Positions 1-14,600 of a stretch of 64,000 nt of DNA are shown here, piece by piece. Below the pieces are notes generated by a model. It did not search any database and was not told where the DNA came from. It saw nothing but the letters and a program-made list of their open reading frames with translations. The position numbers and the translations under genes are program-made. This stretch comes from Anaspis maculata. Its lineage: Eukaryota > Arthropoda > Insecta > Coleoptera > Scraptiidae. Every line of letters begins with the position of its first letter. Position 1 is the stretch's first letter. The stretch is taken from positions 55,717,787 to 55,781,786 of the forward strand of contig OX421962.1 of assembly GCA_949128115.1 (NCBI GenBank), read 5' to 3'.

Positions 1-1903
1 CAATATCGGTTGGTGTAAATATTTGATAATCTAATTATTGCGGTGGAGGGTCGTTGTAATAGATTGATTGTGTTGCGTGTGCGTGTAGACCGAGTGTGAG
101 CTCCAGATGTACATTATTGTACCTATTGTTGGTAAGGAGGCGACCACAAAATCTAGTAATTCCAAGCAGTTGAAAGAATCTCCTCAAGGTAGTACTAGTA
201 TTATTAAAATACGAAATAATTGAGAAGAGCTTTATAGTGGAGGATAGCTATACCTACCTATTAGTTTTTTTTCTGTATTAATCCTACCCCCTGTAAAATC
301 CGAGACCGTAGGTACTACGAGTATAGATGAATAGGCTGAAAAAGAATGAATTGATGACAATATACCTAGTTCGAATGTTAGTGTATGATACCCTCCAGTT
401 TTATAACAAGCAATGCCACTTGGCATACCTGTTGCCGAGACCATGTTGGACCGATTAAGATCAGGAGACAAAGTCATAAGAGACGTAATAAAATAATAAG
501 TATAATAATAATACACAACAAGGTGTCTAAAAAGCTAAGAGATGATTAGTGCCAAGTCAAGTTTCGGTTTTGTGTGCCTACAGGCTTCCCAGGTATGATA
601 GTGAACGTTCTAAATAGAGAGGACACACTGTATGTTTAACGGTATCAATTTCACTTCATTTTGAATTCAAAACATGCATTACTTTTGAACTCAGGCTGCA
701 ACTCTATACATAGATATACTTAATACACATAGAACAACACTGCGTGGTTGTTTAGTGAAGTCGAAAGTTGGAGAGATTCTTGAGGATGTGTAACAGAGTT
801 CCATTGTTGGTAGGTTATTAAGTAAAGTTCTATGACTATTTCAGCTGATATTATGGTAGCTTTTCAATTAGGATAGGCTAGCTACTTTCACTGTCTGATG
901 TTAGAATGACATCAGCAAATGCAGCTTCAAACGATAATCAACAAGTCTTCTATCGCTAATAAATGTTATTGTAGGTATTAAGATGGTATGTATGTGGTAT
1001 GGTATTTAGGTGTAGGTAGTTTAGATGAAAGAACCGCACCACCTTCACTTTTTATCAAGCTTATTGTTTGTCCAAAACTCGTTCTCTAGTTGAAATTCAC
1101 CCGTCCCCATAAATTTCCTGTTCAAAAGAATAAATCGATAGGTACGGAAAGGAATGAACCGTTTACGAGTAGAGCGAAGGGTGAATGCTAGCGAATGTGG
1201 ACAGTGTTACGACGACCGAACGCAGGGTGAGTTTTCCCAGAATTACGTCACTTGGAGATAAAGCCTGATGTTCTGTATTCAATGAAAAATCACATATTGA
1301 TATACAAGTATTTGTGGCTCGATCAATTCCCAATAATTTTTATTGGACGCAACAGTAAGCAGATAGGTAGTTATCTAGGTATACCATCTCTGAGATGGAT
1401 TTTTTTGTAATAATATTTGTAGTATGTTCAGTGTTTAGTCGATGAGGCTCTGTGTCATTTGAAATCAATTCTTGAATTATGTTCAAGATTATTTATTCGA
1501 TCTAGTGGAATTTCCATTTGTCAATGACTGGCATATAATGACTGGGAACCCACTTTTTCAGATAATGAGTTCTCATATAATAGTTATAAGTTTGCATTCC
1601 TGTTTTCTTGCATCCTTCGTTCTCGTTTTTTCATTGCCCGTATAGAAATTGTATAGCGTGCAAGTACTCTTTGGCCTTATCAGTCAGAAGTAGCTATCCT
1701 ATGTACCTTATATTGAATTTTATCAATTCTTATTTGGAGCCATCCGCTTTGGCAGTTACTTTGGGTAATTTGATTGAATTTGTACAACATCCGTCTGCTA
1801 CACACACATGCCGTTTATCGAATAAGTTTCACCCTTCCCTGACGGCCGGTAATGTTCTACAAAATGTAAACAATCATATCTAAGTCCCTTTTCCTGTCAC
1901 CAG
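1..1903. other. Upstream region without recognised features
   Basis: AT-rich DNA upstream of the first recognised SLC6-like exon. Short ORFs (for example 232-516 minus, 1608-1883 plus) have no recognisable domains and no coding signature. The true first exon and promoter of the gene may be here or outside the window. Confidence 0.5.
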
Positions 1904-2610
1904 GTGATAAGGGGGACGCATCAAGCGGAAAACCATCACCATTGCTGGCAGCACCCGGCCAAAACTTCCGGTGCAGGTGCCGCCGACCACTACGACGAGG
2001 ACATCGACTGGAGCTGGGTGCAGGATGTGGCACGTGACGTGAGCCTCGAGAGACGCGCACACGCCTCTGGTGATTGCTGTACCGGAACCGTCGTGGTAGA
2101 GCCGCTCCAGCGGGTTTCCACCACCATCGGCAGCGCCACCGTCGACGATCCGGCGGCCCCTGCCGCCGTCCGCAGCAGTTCTTCACCGATGGCCAAGCAG
2201 GATGGCGCCTCCTGGGTGCGCAGCTCCATGCGCCGCTTGCGCCACTTCCGGCTTCCAGTCGATCCTCCCGTTGCCGACGGCGGCCTCCACCAGCAGGCGG
2301 CCGCCCTCTCCGGTGAGCAAACGGACCTGGTGCATCTGGCTCGGCCGGTGAGCGCTCCCTCGCGGTTATTGCCGAACGCAGAGTCGCAGCGATCCGGGGG
2401 AAGGTCGAGATCGCGGGAGTCGCGAGTGTCGCGGGAACCTGGGGGAGGGCGTGCCAGGAGCAGTTCGGCCTCCTCGCGATCTAGAAGACCAAGAAGTTTG
2501 TCGTCTAGTGTGTCGAGTCTGGCGTCCACGGTGGATAGTACACCTAGCTGTACGCCTGTTCCGACGCCCATTAATGTGGAGCAGGACCAGCACACCGGCA
2601 GCCAAAGAAG
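1904..2610 (+). CDS. SLC6-like gene, N-terminal tail exon
   Basis: Exon bounded by a pyrimidine-rich acceptor (cctgtcaccag) and the donor gtgaga; it ends in phase 2, which fits exon 22686. It encodes about 235 residues of cytoplasmic tail with an acidic Trp motif (DEDIDWSW, residues 31-38), a basic motif RSSMRRLR (106-113) and a Ser/Arg-rich stretch (about 165-215). It is far more GC-rich than its surroundings. No convincing start Met lies at its beginning (first in-frame Met is about residue 96), so at least one upstream exon is likely; none was recognised in 1-1903. Confidence 0.8.
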
Positions 2611-5600
2611 GTGAGATGAGATTTTTTGCTCTAACATCGTTTCAAGCATCATGGTTGAAAGCTTGTATCAAGGATTTGATAAACAATCTTGCAAGCTCAA
2701 TTTATTCTCAAGAAAAGTTGAATATTTTTTTGATTATGAGACAGACCAGTAGACTTTTTTTGATGAGAAAGAAAACAGTAAAACTGAACCCCACTCCGCC
2801 TGCGCCTGTCATTTTTCTGTCTTGCGCAATCCACTGCTGCAATTTTTTGTTCCTGCAAACCCTTAGCACCCCGCAGGTTTTTTTTTGGCCCTACGTTGAT
2901 GACCAGTGTCGTCGCAGACCTTTCTTTGCATCATCCATAGCTTTCACCCAAGGAACAGCAAAAGACTGTCACCTCCGAACAGACAGAGCCCTTACACACC
3001 GACTGTTGACACGCCATGGCTGTATCAATGCTAACAAATGCCACAGATTTCGCAGACGAACATTATATTTTCGGAAGTCTCTGGGGTCTCTAATTGGAAC
3101 ATGGTTAGCAGTTTAGTTCTGGGCACTTTTCTGATAATTCAGTTCGAAGTTGACATTATTTTGACAGTTGAAGGAATTTTACCTGTGAGCTCTCCATTGA
3201 AAATCGGAGCAGGAAGATCCAACTCCGAGTGCTCCGATTAGCTAATGGAAAACGCAGATCCGATTGGATTGAGCCGTATATTGACAATTGATAAACGATC
3301 TCGAGACAATCGAGCTAATCGAGGAGACAGATTCGCAATAGACCTATTTCTTTTTCACGCCCATTTTGCCTTTTATCTCCGCTCATTGGCGGGATTTGCC
3401 TCACATTCTTTCGTAGCAACTCTGTCAGTGTCAGTGACTTTCTACTTCTCATTACCCCTGACAACGATTTGTTACAATTTGTCATCAGTTGTCAGTAGAG
3501 CAGAACCAAAATGTGGAGCAAAAGTCTTGCCACGATGCAAACCTACTGACTCGACAACTCTTCACTTGTTTATAAGTGTAAGCATCAAATGACGGGGAAC
3601 CAGCGTGATAAGGGGTTGAAGTTTGAAGTATAGTGCGGAAGGATATTTTGAAGACGTACAACTTGTGAATAACCTGAAGGTAGAAGTGAAGTCTCCATGA
3701 GTGAAGTGCTACAGAAGTCAGAAATAGGAACAAGCTCATCAAAAAAATGTTCGGAACAGCATTTGTTTCCAGTGTCTTCTTTGTACCAATCAATCACTGA
3801 TGAATAGAAATCTTCCGCTCTGAAGTGCCCCGTGAGCACAGATCCCGTGAGACACCTAAGATTGAAGCAAAATATTAAAGTTTTATTGTGAAGTTACAGT
3901 AATCGCCAAATAGGAAGGTGAGGTAGCATTCCCAGCACTTTGAACGGTGATTTGGACGCCCCCTTTTTCGCCTTGCAAGTACAACTTGTAAAACAGCTGA
4001 GGTTGTTTCGTTAGCCTTTAAATTCTTCTTGATGCCGGCATCGTGTCTTCCAGTGGCGGCCATCTATTTATTTCGCTTATTTTCTTCAGCAGGAAAACCG
4101 TGGAATGCAACATTTGGGGGAAATGCTGTCTTGCGACTTTATGCGGACAACTTTTCACACAACATACGCGCATTTTTTGAATTGTTCGATCAGTGTAGCG
4201 ACACGACACATGTTACAGTCATAGTGACAGTGACACTTCTAATTTATTGTGACAGTATTGCCTTCCTCGAATTTCGCGCCTAATAATTAAAGGCGTTTAA
4301 TTGGCCAGGGGTGTGGCTCAAAATTATTCATCCTTGTCTGAACGTCTCTGTTCCCCATAAGAAATAGGTCTATTGCCGAACGCAGTATTAGTACCGAACT
4401 CTACCGCAGGTGGCGTTTTAATTGTAAATCGCCTGAATCAAATGAAATGACATTTCGGGCGGCTGTGAAATTTGACATTTGCGTAAGAAATAATGTGTTT
4501 TTGGAGTCCGGGTAAGTTTATGTGATAGATTACCATCATAAGTTCACAAATTGATTAGGTATAGGTTTGCATTATGAACTCGGTTTGACTTACAAAACGC
4601 ATTATTTCTAGCGCAAATGTCAAATTTCACAGCCACCCGAGACCCGAGAGGTTATTTCATTTGAATTGTAAGTACTATAGTATACTCCAATTGGTTTAAT
4701 AATACTAAAAGTTGTCTGGCAGAATTTCCAAAGTTGGCACTGTGAACTATGCCTCATCTGGGCTTTGTAAAACAACTTATACCTACCAACGCGCATCGGT
4801 AACATCGAGATGTCAAACTTAGCTTGTCAAGCCTAGCTGTGTTAGCGCTTCTTTCGACCAATGCTCGAAAACACAGGTGTTCCTGATTTTTCGATGTTGC
4901 GCTTTCAACACCTTACCTTCAAAGTCAAGTTTAGCTCCCATACTCTTGCACTCTTGTTTGATTCCGTAATTTCGTCTATGATGGGATTCATTCAGGAGTG
5001 AGAAGTCACGCCGCACGGTAGACACAATCTATCTGATATAAGCATTGGCTATTTTGAATATGTTGTTGAAACAAGAATTTTTTCATGAGTTGTAATTTTG
5101 TTCACCACTCCTTGGAGTAAATCTTTGCCCGTCCTCAAATCACACCCATTCATTTCACATATGGTTGGCCAAGTGGTATTCCTGTCTGTATAACTAAATA
5201 AATTTTGTGAACACCACACATGGTGAATCTACACTTACCAATCAAAAGTTGACTAGTTTTTTGCAGTGGATATATGTACCTACCTACCTATTTCTTTCAA
5301 AAAATCTACTTTCTAATAAATTTTTGAATACAGGCCTGGTTGGCCTTGGTTTGATAGTTATTTTTGTGGTAATTTCAGTGAAAACTATCAGTGAAGCTTT
5401 GATTTCAAGAACTGAACTTTTCGTTGTGGAAAGAAATAAATATCAGTTGTTCAGTTGCGAAACAGGCTTCGCAACAAACAATTCGCAACAAAATCTGTAG
5501 GAGGAATCCACTACAGACGAGTGAAAATTGTATATCCTTAATCCTTATGCATCTTTCTTACCCACTTGAAGCAGGACTAGGGAAATATCACGCCACAAAT

Positions 5601-8600
5601 TTACAATTCAAATTTGACAGTGGCGTACCTAACGTATTTGGCACCCGGGGCGGACTATCATGTGACTCCCCGCACAACCTACCTAGAGAAAGACCTGCAG
5701 ACTGTAGTGACACCCCCCAATGACGAATTAGGCAAATATGCAACTTGGGAATTCTGGGATCGGAATATCGCACCCCAGCTATTTGGAAAGGAGCATGGTT
5801 TTTCAGACGCAGAAAAAGAACTTCTTGACAAAGCGAAAAAAACTGCAAATAGTATGACTGACGGTGAGAGAAAATGCGCCGCAGGCGAATTTTTTAGGGA
5901 GACGGGACTTCACACCAGCTTGCTTTGCACACTCCAAGGCTTTGCGCCCCAGAGCTCTAGACCCCTTTTGCACTCCGAATAATCTGACACTGACACCCCC
6001 TTACTGCTGGTACCCGATGCGGACCGCCCCCGCCTCCCCTTGGCACGCCACTGAAATTTGAATATGTTGGAGTTGGAGGATTCATGCAAAGACTGAATAC
6101 AGTTCACGTGGCTTGGCTTGGAATCCGAATTATATTTTATTAAATTATGAAAATTTTGCGCATAATGAAGTGTGTGGTGTTCATGAAGCGTTTAATATCA
6201 ATGTTCTCCCAATTAATATTTATGATCATGCTATTGTTGCTGTCGCGATAATATGAAGCTCAAGCCCCTTCTGGTGTTACTGTCCGTTCAGCGTTCACCT
6301 TGTCAACAAATAAGACTTTTTGTGGTTTTCCTTGTCCCTGATTGCGAATTTCTCTTTAGCACCTTCGTGATTTGTGGCAGCATCTGCCTTGATATCCAAG
6401 AGAAGGAAATAGACAAACTTATTTTCCGCTTAGCCAGTGACGTAGAAAATATTTTTTTAGCAGGATGCTTCACTACAGTAATAATAACAATACGAGATGC
6501 CTCCTAGATAAAAGAATGCACTGAACTTTAAGCTCCGTAAATCGCATGGTTATTCATCGTATTCTTTATTGTATTTATGTATACGAATACGTTATAAACT
6601 TTCCGTGTTCGTTGGTAAGAACATTTTATTTTATTTGCTCGGCCATATCACTTGGCAAAGCGTTAATTCCTGAATTGTACGCCGATTTGTTTAATCCGTG
6701 AATCGAACAGTATCCTGCCGAAACCTGTTCTTTTTGTCTGAACTAGAGAGTTCAACTACTTACCTTGGTAATTTACAATATTCACTTCAGTGCCTGTGTC
6801 GGAGAGAACTCTCCGTGTTTTTGTTATTCAGTTGATGGGTTTATTTCACAAGTCGGCGTTAGTAAATACGAGAGTATGAGTTTATGGCATTATGAATAAT
6901 TATTTTGAATAATGTTATATGCATACACCACGCGTATCTACTTACCACACTTACTAGTTTCATTAATACCTGGTAAACAATATCTGCCTAGTAGATTTGT
7001 ATTCACTATAAACGATAAATAATAATGGAAAATATTGTGCAAAATCTCTGAAGGTTGAAAAGTCATGGCCTGGAGAGCAGGGCCGGCGACTTTATCTTTT
7101 GCTGTGCGTGTTGCTTTCTCGGGGGGACTAGGGGACTTGTACCCCCAGTTGGCGCCGCAGGTAATTTTTTTTTCAATAATAATAATACTAATAATAATAA
7201 GCAACAAAGAAGAAAAGCCGGTGACCAAATTGTTAATACATTTTTTTCAAACAAAAACGCAAAAAAATTCCAACAGGGAGAGACAATAGTTGTGCGAGAA
7301 CTGAATTTCAGTGAAACTTCAATGAACATAGGTAAAAACTGATTCAAAATAGTAAAATAAACTACTCAACAATTGAAGTGGCCCACCCAAAATTTCTAAT
7401 GAAGTTCAAAGTACCCTAGCTCCCGAAAAATTGGGATTATTTCGAATTTTTTTCTTTTCTCACATACCAGCGCTCTTTGTCTATCAGAGATTGGATACAA
7501 AATTAAGTTCAAATCTTTCTTGTTGGTTATACAGGGCGTCGCGTAAAACCTTTCAAAAACTAAAAAGTTTGAGTGACTCCCAATTCGAAAAAAACATGTT
7601 TTTGGATATTTTCAACTGGTCCAGGGAGGATGGTACACCCATAACTCGAAACGGTTTTTCAATTTTCCAATTATCTCTCTTCACTACAGGGTGATTCTAG
7701 AAAACAACTTCTTGGTTTTTTGGCCATAGCTTTTTTCCTTGTTGACCGATTTTTATAATCTGTAGGTCATGTTAAAGCCAAAGCTTCAAGGAACAAGAAT
7801 ATGTCTTCGAAATTGATGCAGAAGAAAATTTCAAATTGAGACTCTGCATCAAAAATGACACAGATCTGAAAAAACCCCAAAATCAGATCTGGAGATGGAA
7901 CTCGTCCGAAATCAATTTGCTTTAAAGTCAACCATTCAAAATGATCATTTTGAGATATACCTCTCCCTGTATAGAAGAAGATTTCGTGACGAGGGAATTA
8001 AATTATGGCTGCATGTTTTTAGAAGAAAATCAGTGTCCTTCTTACGTGAAAACTAAGGTAACCTACGTTACGAACAACAAAGCTGGTAATTGAATTTAAA
8101 AACATTGTTGAATTTTTCTCGGTCAATAATAATTACGAGCTTTGATAATGGTAACTTAGGTAACATAAGTTTGCAGGTAAGACGGACACTGATTTTCTCC
8201 TGAAAACATGCAGCCATAATTTGATTCCCTCGTCAAGAAATCTTCTTCTATACAGGAAGAGGTATATCTTAAAATGATCATTTTGAATGGTTCACTTTAA
8301 AGCAAATTCATTTTCGACGAGTTCCATCTCTAGATCTGATTTCGGGGGTTATCCAGATCTGCGTCATTTTTGATGTAGAGTCTTAATTCCAAGTTTTCTT
8401 CTGCATCAATATTGAAGACATATTCTTGTTCCCTGAAGCTTCAGCTTTAACATGAGCTACAGATTTTTTTTTTAATCATAAAAGTATTTATTTTATAGCT
8501 ACAGATTATAAAAATTGGCCAATAAGGAGAAAGGCTATGACCAAAAAAGCAAAAAGTTGTTTTTTTCAAATCACCCTGTAGTAAAGAAAGATAATCGGGA

Positions 8601-11600
8601 AATTGAAAAACTCTTTCGAAATATGAATGTAGCAACCTCCCTGGACCAGTTGAAAATATTCAATAACTTGTTTTTCCAAATTGGGAGTTACTCAAACTTT
8701 TTAGTTTTTGCAGGGTTTTACGCGGTGCCCCGTATAACCGACACGGAAGATTTGAACTTTATTCTGTATCCATCCTCTGATAGACAAAGAGCGCAGGTAT
8801 GTGAGATAAGAAAAAAATTAGAATTAGTCCTATTTTTCTGGAGCTTGAGCACTTTGAACTTCAATAAAAATTTTGGGTGGGCCACTTCAATTGTTAAGTA
8901 GTTTAGTTATAAATTGGATAAAAATGATTGAACATAAAGATAAATTGATTCTAGTTTGTGGAGGAAACTTCTTTTTTACAGAATATTTTAGAAATGCAAA
9001 ATTATCTCCAGCTTGATTTTTTTTTCGTGTATTGCTCAGCTACATGTGACTTGACCCCGTGTGTTGCTTGAGCATGCGAGCTACACACCTATCGCCGGCC
9101 CTGCTGGAGAGACCACATGGATAGACGCAGTAAGCCGATGTAATGGATGAGGATTGAAAGAAAGGAAAGGGGGAAACTGAAGTGCGGAGTGTAACCGAGA
9201 CTTGCCGCACTGTGGAACTTTGCCACATAAGAACTGCACCAAATCGGGATATATAACATAATTAGTTAGAATTATTAGGGTGGAATTTTGGTTTGATTTG
9301 CAATTTTGTTACTGACAACCTCGCTGACAACTTTGCATTTCAATTTGTCATTCTTTTAGGAATCTACTTTTCTACGTTTTGACACCCTGTCCATTGAGTC
9401 GAAAAATAAGAAAAAAACTCACCGTCCGTCCGTTCGTTCGCCTGTCCATCCTGTCACTTATCTCTCCTTAAACAAAGAATCGTAGAACCGTCATTCTTTA
9501 ATTAATACTGAAGATTACAGGTTGTTCTTGTCCCTCGATTTACTTCTAAATCGTCAGACTGATTTCAGCCAAATTATGTATGCACGTGGGTCTATGGTAG
9601 AAAGGTGATCAGCTTTTCACCGTGATTAATTTCAGACAGAAATTTCACTGTCGAAGATTTATAGAAGATTTTGATGAACGATTCTGATTTTTGATAGATT
9701 ATTTTGAAAAAGCTTTTTGAAAACTCATTAAATTCCTTGAAATCATGTGAAAATTGAGACATATTATGTGTCATTTATAAGCTGTTAAAGCCAAAAGATT
9801 GACGTTTGATAAATAACTCGTGAAAGTACCGATGGATTTCAACCAAATTTGATTTTCAGCCAGAGTACCCCAGAGTAGTCCTGCGAAAGTTGATGAAACC
9901 AAGGATGAAACATACATGCAGCTTTCATAAAAGTCAGGCGTGCAAGCTGATTTTTTTTTGCGAAAAACGCAGGTGAAAATAACATGTCCTTCGTTTTTCT
10001 CCGTGTTTCTGGATCGATTGTAATATAACTTTGTAGAAATGCGTCTAACAATAGCCTGGTTTTTAGTTTCGAAGGTAACCACGTTTGTTTTTTTCCACAT
10101 TTCCAAAATCATTTCATAGAATTTGATGAAACTTGGTACATGGATGGTGCTTGGGAAGTGAAACGTGAAACGTTTGGTCACAATATCATTGATACAGGGC
10201 AATCAGGACCACCATGATTGGGTAAATAATAGTGGAAAATATTAGAATTTATCTGAAATGACATGGAAATTTCGGCCCGCGACGACCAATCAATCATGAC
10301 GCCTGGCATTATAAACGGCGATGTATTCCTTTATTGATAATGGAGTGTAGTGGTGTGTGGTTAAATAGAAACTATTAAAACAAATTGAGGACAATCAGAT
10401 ATCACCTACGACCATTTGATTATAATAAAATGCTTCCTGTAAATTTCATTAAAATTCTTCCTAACCATAAACATAGGTCAAGATGACAGTGGCTCTATAG
10501 GTACCCGGTTTGCGGTGATTTATGGCACTTGGGCTTGAGAAAAAAGTCAAAATTTGCATAATTTCTGCGTAAAATGCTCATAGGTCAGTTATAAGTAACG
10601 TAACATTTTGACTGTTATTAGCATGAACTTGAGAATCGCTTATATTCAAATTTTTTATGTTCATAATCTCCATAATACAACTTGCAGAACATAAAAGCTT
10701 TACAATAATAAGGATTTTATGAAAACATTTTGTGCTTTCAAAAAATTATACTTGGAAAGTTTTATTTCATGCACAGTTCAAAGTTGTATTTTTGATTTCT
10801 TGAAAGGGCGCCGGTCAATTGCTATGAAATGCGCTCACGCGAGTTTCAATTTTTTTGGGAAAATGTTTTTTTGAAAATAAAAAATTGAAAAATAAAATGA
10901 AAAACTTGCAGTCAATAAGTAGAGCCATCCTTTCTTTTTTCAAATTGACCTCAACGATAAATTTCTGTTGTAAAATAAGGCTGTTTCGCGTGCAGGAAGG
11001 CGTGAGCGCATTTTATAGCAAACGACCGGCGCCCTTGACTAGTTTTCGCTTTATTTTTCACATATCTACCTTACTTCACATGCATTCTGTTCACACAATG
11101 TCATCCCCAAATTACCGAAAAGTTACCAGCTACCAGCTACATTGTGTTGAGAAAACCGTCTGTGCTTTCACGTCTACGTCTTCTTTATCAGTTCAGTGTA
11201 CCTGATGCGAGCTGCTGCATGTTCTATCTTCTGCTCTCATAATACATATTTTGTACTACAACTTCTCTGATATACTCCAGCTTGGAATAATAGGGATAGG
11301 GATATGTAAGGGAGATACATGACGCCTGTTAGTCAATTATTCAAAGTTCCAAACTTCCAGTGATTATACTTACCTCGATGCATTTTTGTGACCATCAGAG
11401 GTTGTTACTTGACATTGCTTGGAGATAGCTGTATCTGATGAAGCGACGAACCCGTCTGGACATTTGGCGGAGGCGTTGGAAAATTGATAACTCTGGTTCT
11501 GGAACTCGTCAGATTCTGGTTTTGTTCTAAGTTATAAAAAGACAAACTAGTGCGCTTAAACATCATCAACCCGTGTTTTGAAAATTTAACAAGATCCGTG

Positions 11601-14600
11601 CATAATATTCGCTAAATCTCAACGCTTGAGCTTTAATGAGGTATAGGATCCATCTACCCATAGCAGAATAATTTAAACGTGAGTCCTAATTTATGACGAA
11701 TTCGATTTTATTTTGTCACGAAGTCGTTACATAAGTCAACCACAAATCACAAATTACAGCGAAACACTATGGACTTGAAACTGTCGTGATGAAACAATCT
11801 GAAGAAGTCATTATTCAACAAAGAACGGGGGTTATAAGTACTCAAATATTGCAAAGAGAAGAAGAAATCATTAAAATGTTTAGGTCTCAAATCGATTTCA
11901 TATACTACAAAAAATACTATAGTGTACTAAATAATTCTATGGTGTTGGTTGCACCAATATAGACTGCAACTATGTATATTCATTTTCAAGGAGGAGGTTC
12001 CATTCACTTGTATGTTAATGAACAACGTTTCCAATCGAAGTTAATTGAAGAGCAGTGCAAGTTTGCCAACAAGTCTGTACCGCATTTAGTGCGTATCCTA
12101 TCAAAGAATAAAAGTTTCTTAGCTAACATTCTAATTCTACACCGGTAATTTCACAATGCACAAACTCCATACAACAAGAGAACCTATCGTGAGCAGGAGT
12201 AGAGAGAGCATAATATGCTGAAAATTTTGTTCTGCTGTAACACATCTAAGGCTCTGGTCACTAGTCCAAGAAAACATAGAAAAATAAAAAAATAATCTTA
12301 CCAGATTCTTAATTTTTTGCGTTTTGTTCACGCATAACGGTGATTACAGAAATAGCTTTATATGGTACGAAAGAGCTGAACAGATCCCACGCCTCCTTCT
12401 TCAATCTTCTATTGTTGGTTTTGCACTAACTGTTAAATAATTTGCTTGATCCGGGGGCAAGATTTCGAGCGTGACACCATTCCGGCAGTGGCCGTCAAAC
12501 CGCGGGGTCTTCAAGTCCATTTTAAAATTCTGCAAAGTTTTCGTCTCTATCAAAAAAATAAATAAAAATAGATATAACTAGATATTTGGTATTGATGTGA
12601 TATCATGAGACGGGTCAGCGCTCTCTATACCTACGGTAACGGTGTGTGCTTCCTTCGACACTCCGAGTTGATTGTTGGTGCTCTCTTGTGCAACATCGCA
12701 ACATAATATTTTAAAGAGTGTTGACAGTGTTACATTTTCACAAAATAACAATAATTATTACTGAAGTGACATTTTGTGTTGTTATAGTGCCCATTCCTCC
12801 ACATTACATCGCACAGAATTTTCATTGTAAGCCTAACCAAAGCAACCACAACATCATCATCGTCTACTTGTTTTTTGTGCTCCTGCTCATTGCGCTCGAA
12901 GACATCGATGACCTTTCGATGGCAGCTGCAGGTTTTCTTTCGCGTCAGCCATCGATGGCCTAAAGTGCTCTTTCAAAAATGTTTTAGCAACGATTGCAAA
13001 AAAAACCTGCGGATGTGAATGAAGCAATAACGTTAACATAAACCTTGACATTTCACTTACAATGAGCTTCCAGGAGTGAGTAATTTAGTAACGTATTGAT
13101 TTATGTTAAAAAGGAAAAACCTTTACTGATTGCTTTATTCTAGGTACCATGTCCGTATGGGTACTTGTGGCTGATATTATCAATAAAAAATGCACCTTTA
13201 GTTTAAAGGACATTAAGTATGAGGTTTACGTTTGTTCACTTCTCAATTTTCATGGTTCATGTTCAAAACTACAAAACGTCGAGATAATGTTGGAAGAAAA
13301 AGATATTTTGTCTGTGTCGGTGTGTTCGTTTTTTGGATCTTTGCTTTTTCCTTTGATTTTTTTTCTGAACCGTTTAACCGATCTCGACCAAATTTGGCCT
13401 GCACGTATAGGGTCTATGATTCTATGGGTATACAGGGTGATTCATGAGTGACCTTACATAGGCTAATGGGAGATAGAGGACTTTGAGGCGAGTCAGGATC
13501 CACTGAGAAAATTTTGTTTTCCTCAATGGTTACGAAGATACAGGGTGTTTTGTGTGTTTCGTGTGAAATTTTGATCAGCTATATTTCTGAAACGGCTGAA
13601 GATATTGTGTTGAAATTTACCAGTTATATTTCTCTGCTGGAACTTATCCAGAAGTCATACCGGGTGAGTCAAAATCCAGGGCCGGAGTTGAAAAAATGTG
13701 CCCCTTTTTTATTTGATCAAAAAGTACATTTTCTGACCGCTTTTCTGAAAAACTGTTATCGGATTCGAAAAGCTAAGGAAACATGCTTCAAGAATCACTC
13801 TTCAATTTAGATGGCACAACTAGACCGTTTCGACAAAAAAATTAAAAGTAATATTTGTGGGTAAGTTTCCATTTTTTGACGGACATAATCGACTCATTGT
13901 TTGATTGAATTCATTGAAATTCATTTTTTAGCTTGTCTCTGTGGAACAGAAGGGCTTGGTAGTAAGAAAAATTCCATAGCCGGATTTTTTTTTTTTGACG
14001 ATCAAATCGAGTCTAATTTTGGTTTCGCTCTCGATTTTGTCATACAAAAAAATTGTCAGCTATGAATTTTTTTTTTCAACCAAGCCCTTCTATTCAACAG
14101 AGACAAGCCAAAAAATGAATTTTAATTAATTCGATCAAACAATGAGTCGATTATGTCCGGTCGAAAATGGGAACTCACCCACAAATTTTACTTTTAATTT
14201 TATTGTCGAAACGGTTTAGGTGTGCCATCTAAATTGAAGAGTGATTCTTGAAGCATTTTTCCTTAGCTTTTTGAATCCGATAGCAGTTTTTTAGAAAAGC
14301 GGTCAGAAAATGTACTTTTTGATGAAACAAAAAAGAGGCACCTTTTTTCCAGCCCGGCCCTGGATTTTGACTTACCCGGTATGGCTTCGGGATAAGTTTC
14401 AACAGAGAAATATTACTGATGAATTTCAACAAAATACCTTTGGCCGTTTCAGAAATATCGCTTATCAAAGTTTCATACGAAACACACAAAACACCCTGTA
14501 TCTTCGTAACCATCGGAGAAAATAAAATTTCTTCAGTGGATCCTGACTCGCCTCGAAGTCCTCTATCTCCCATTAGCCTATGTAAGGTCACTCATGAATC

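Noticed and set aside
1990..2652. 220-residue minus-strand open frame opposite the N-terminal SLC6-like exon
   Set aside because: Shadow of a GC-rich coding exon. The plus frame has splice borders, phase match to the next exon and sensible composition; the minus frame has no domain.
5614..5982. 122-residue plus-strand open frame with a protein-like look
   Set aside because: Lies wholly inside a 436-bp hAT-like MITE and is not a transposase.
9771..10202. 143-residue minus-strand open frame in intron 1
   Set aside because: No recognisable domain, no splice context and AT-rich composition; probably a chance frame or old repeat.
13514..14591. Two similar proteins (98 and 120 residues) on opposite strands
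   Set aside because: They are the two arms of one palindromic element read from both sides; similarity comes from the inverted repeat, not from a duplicated gene.
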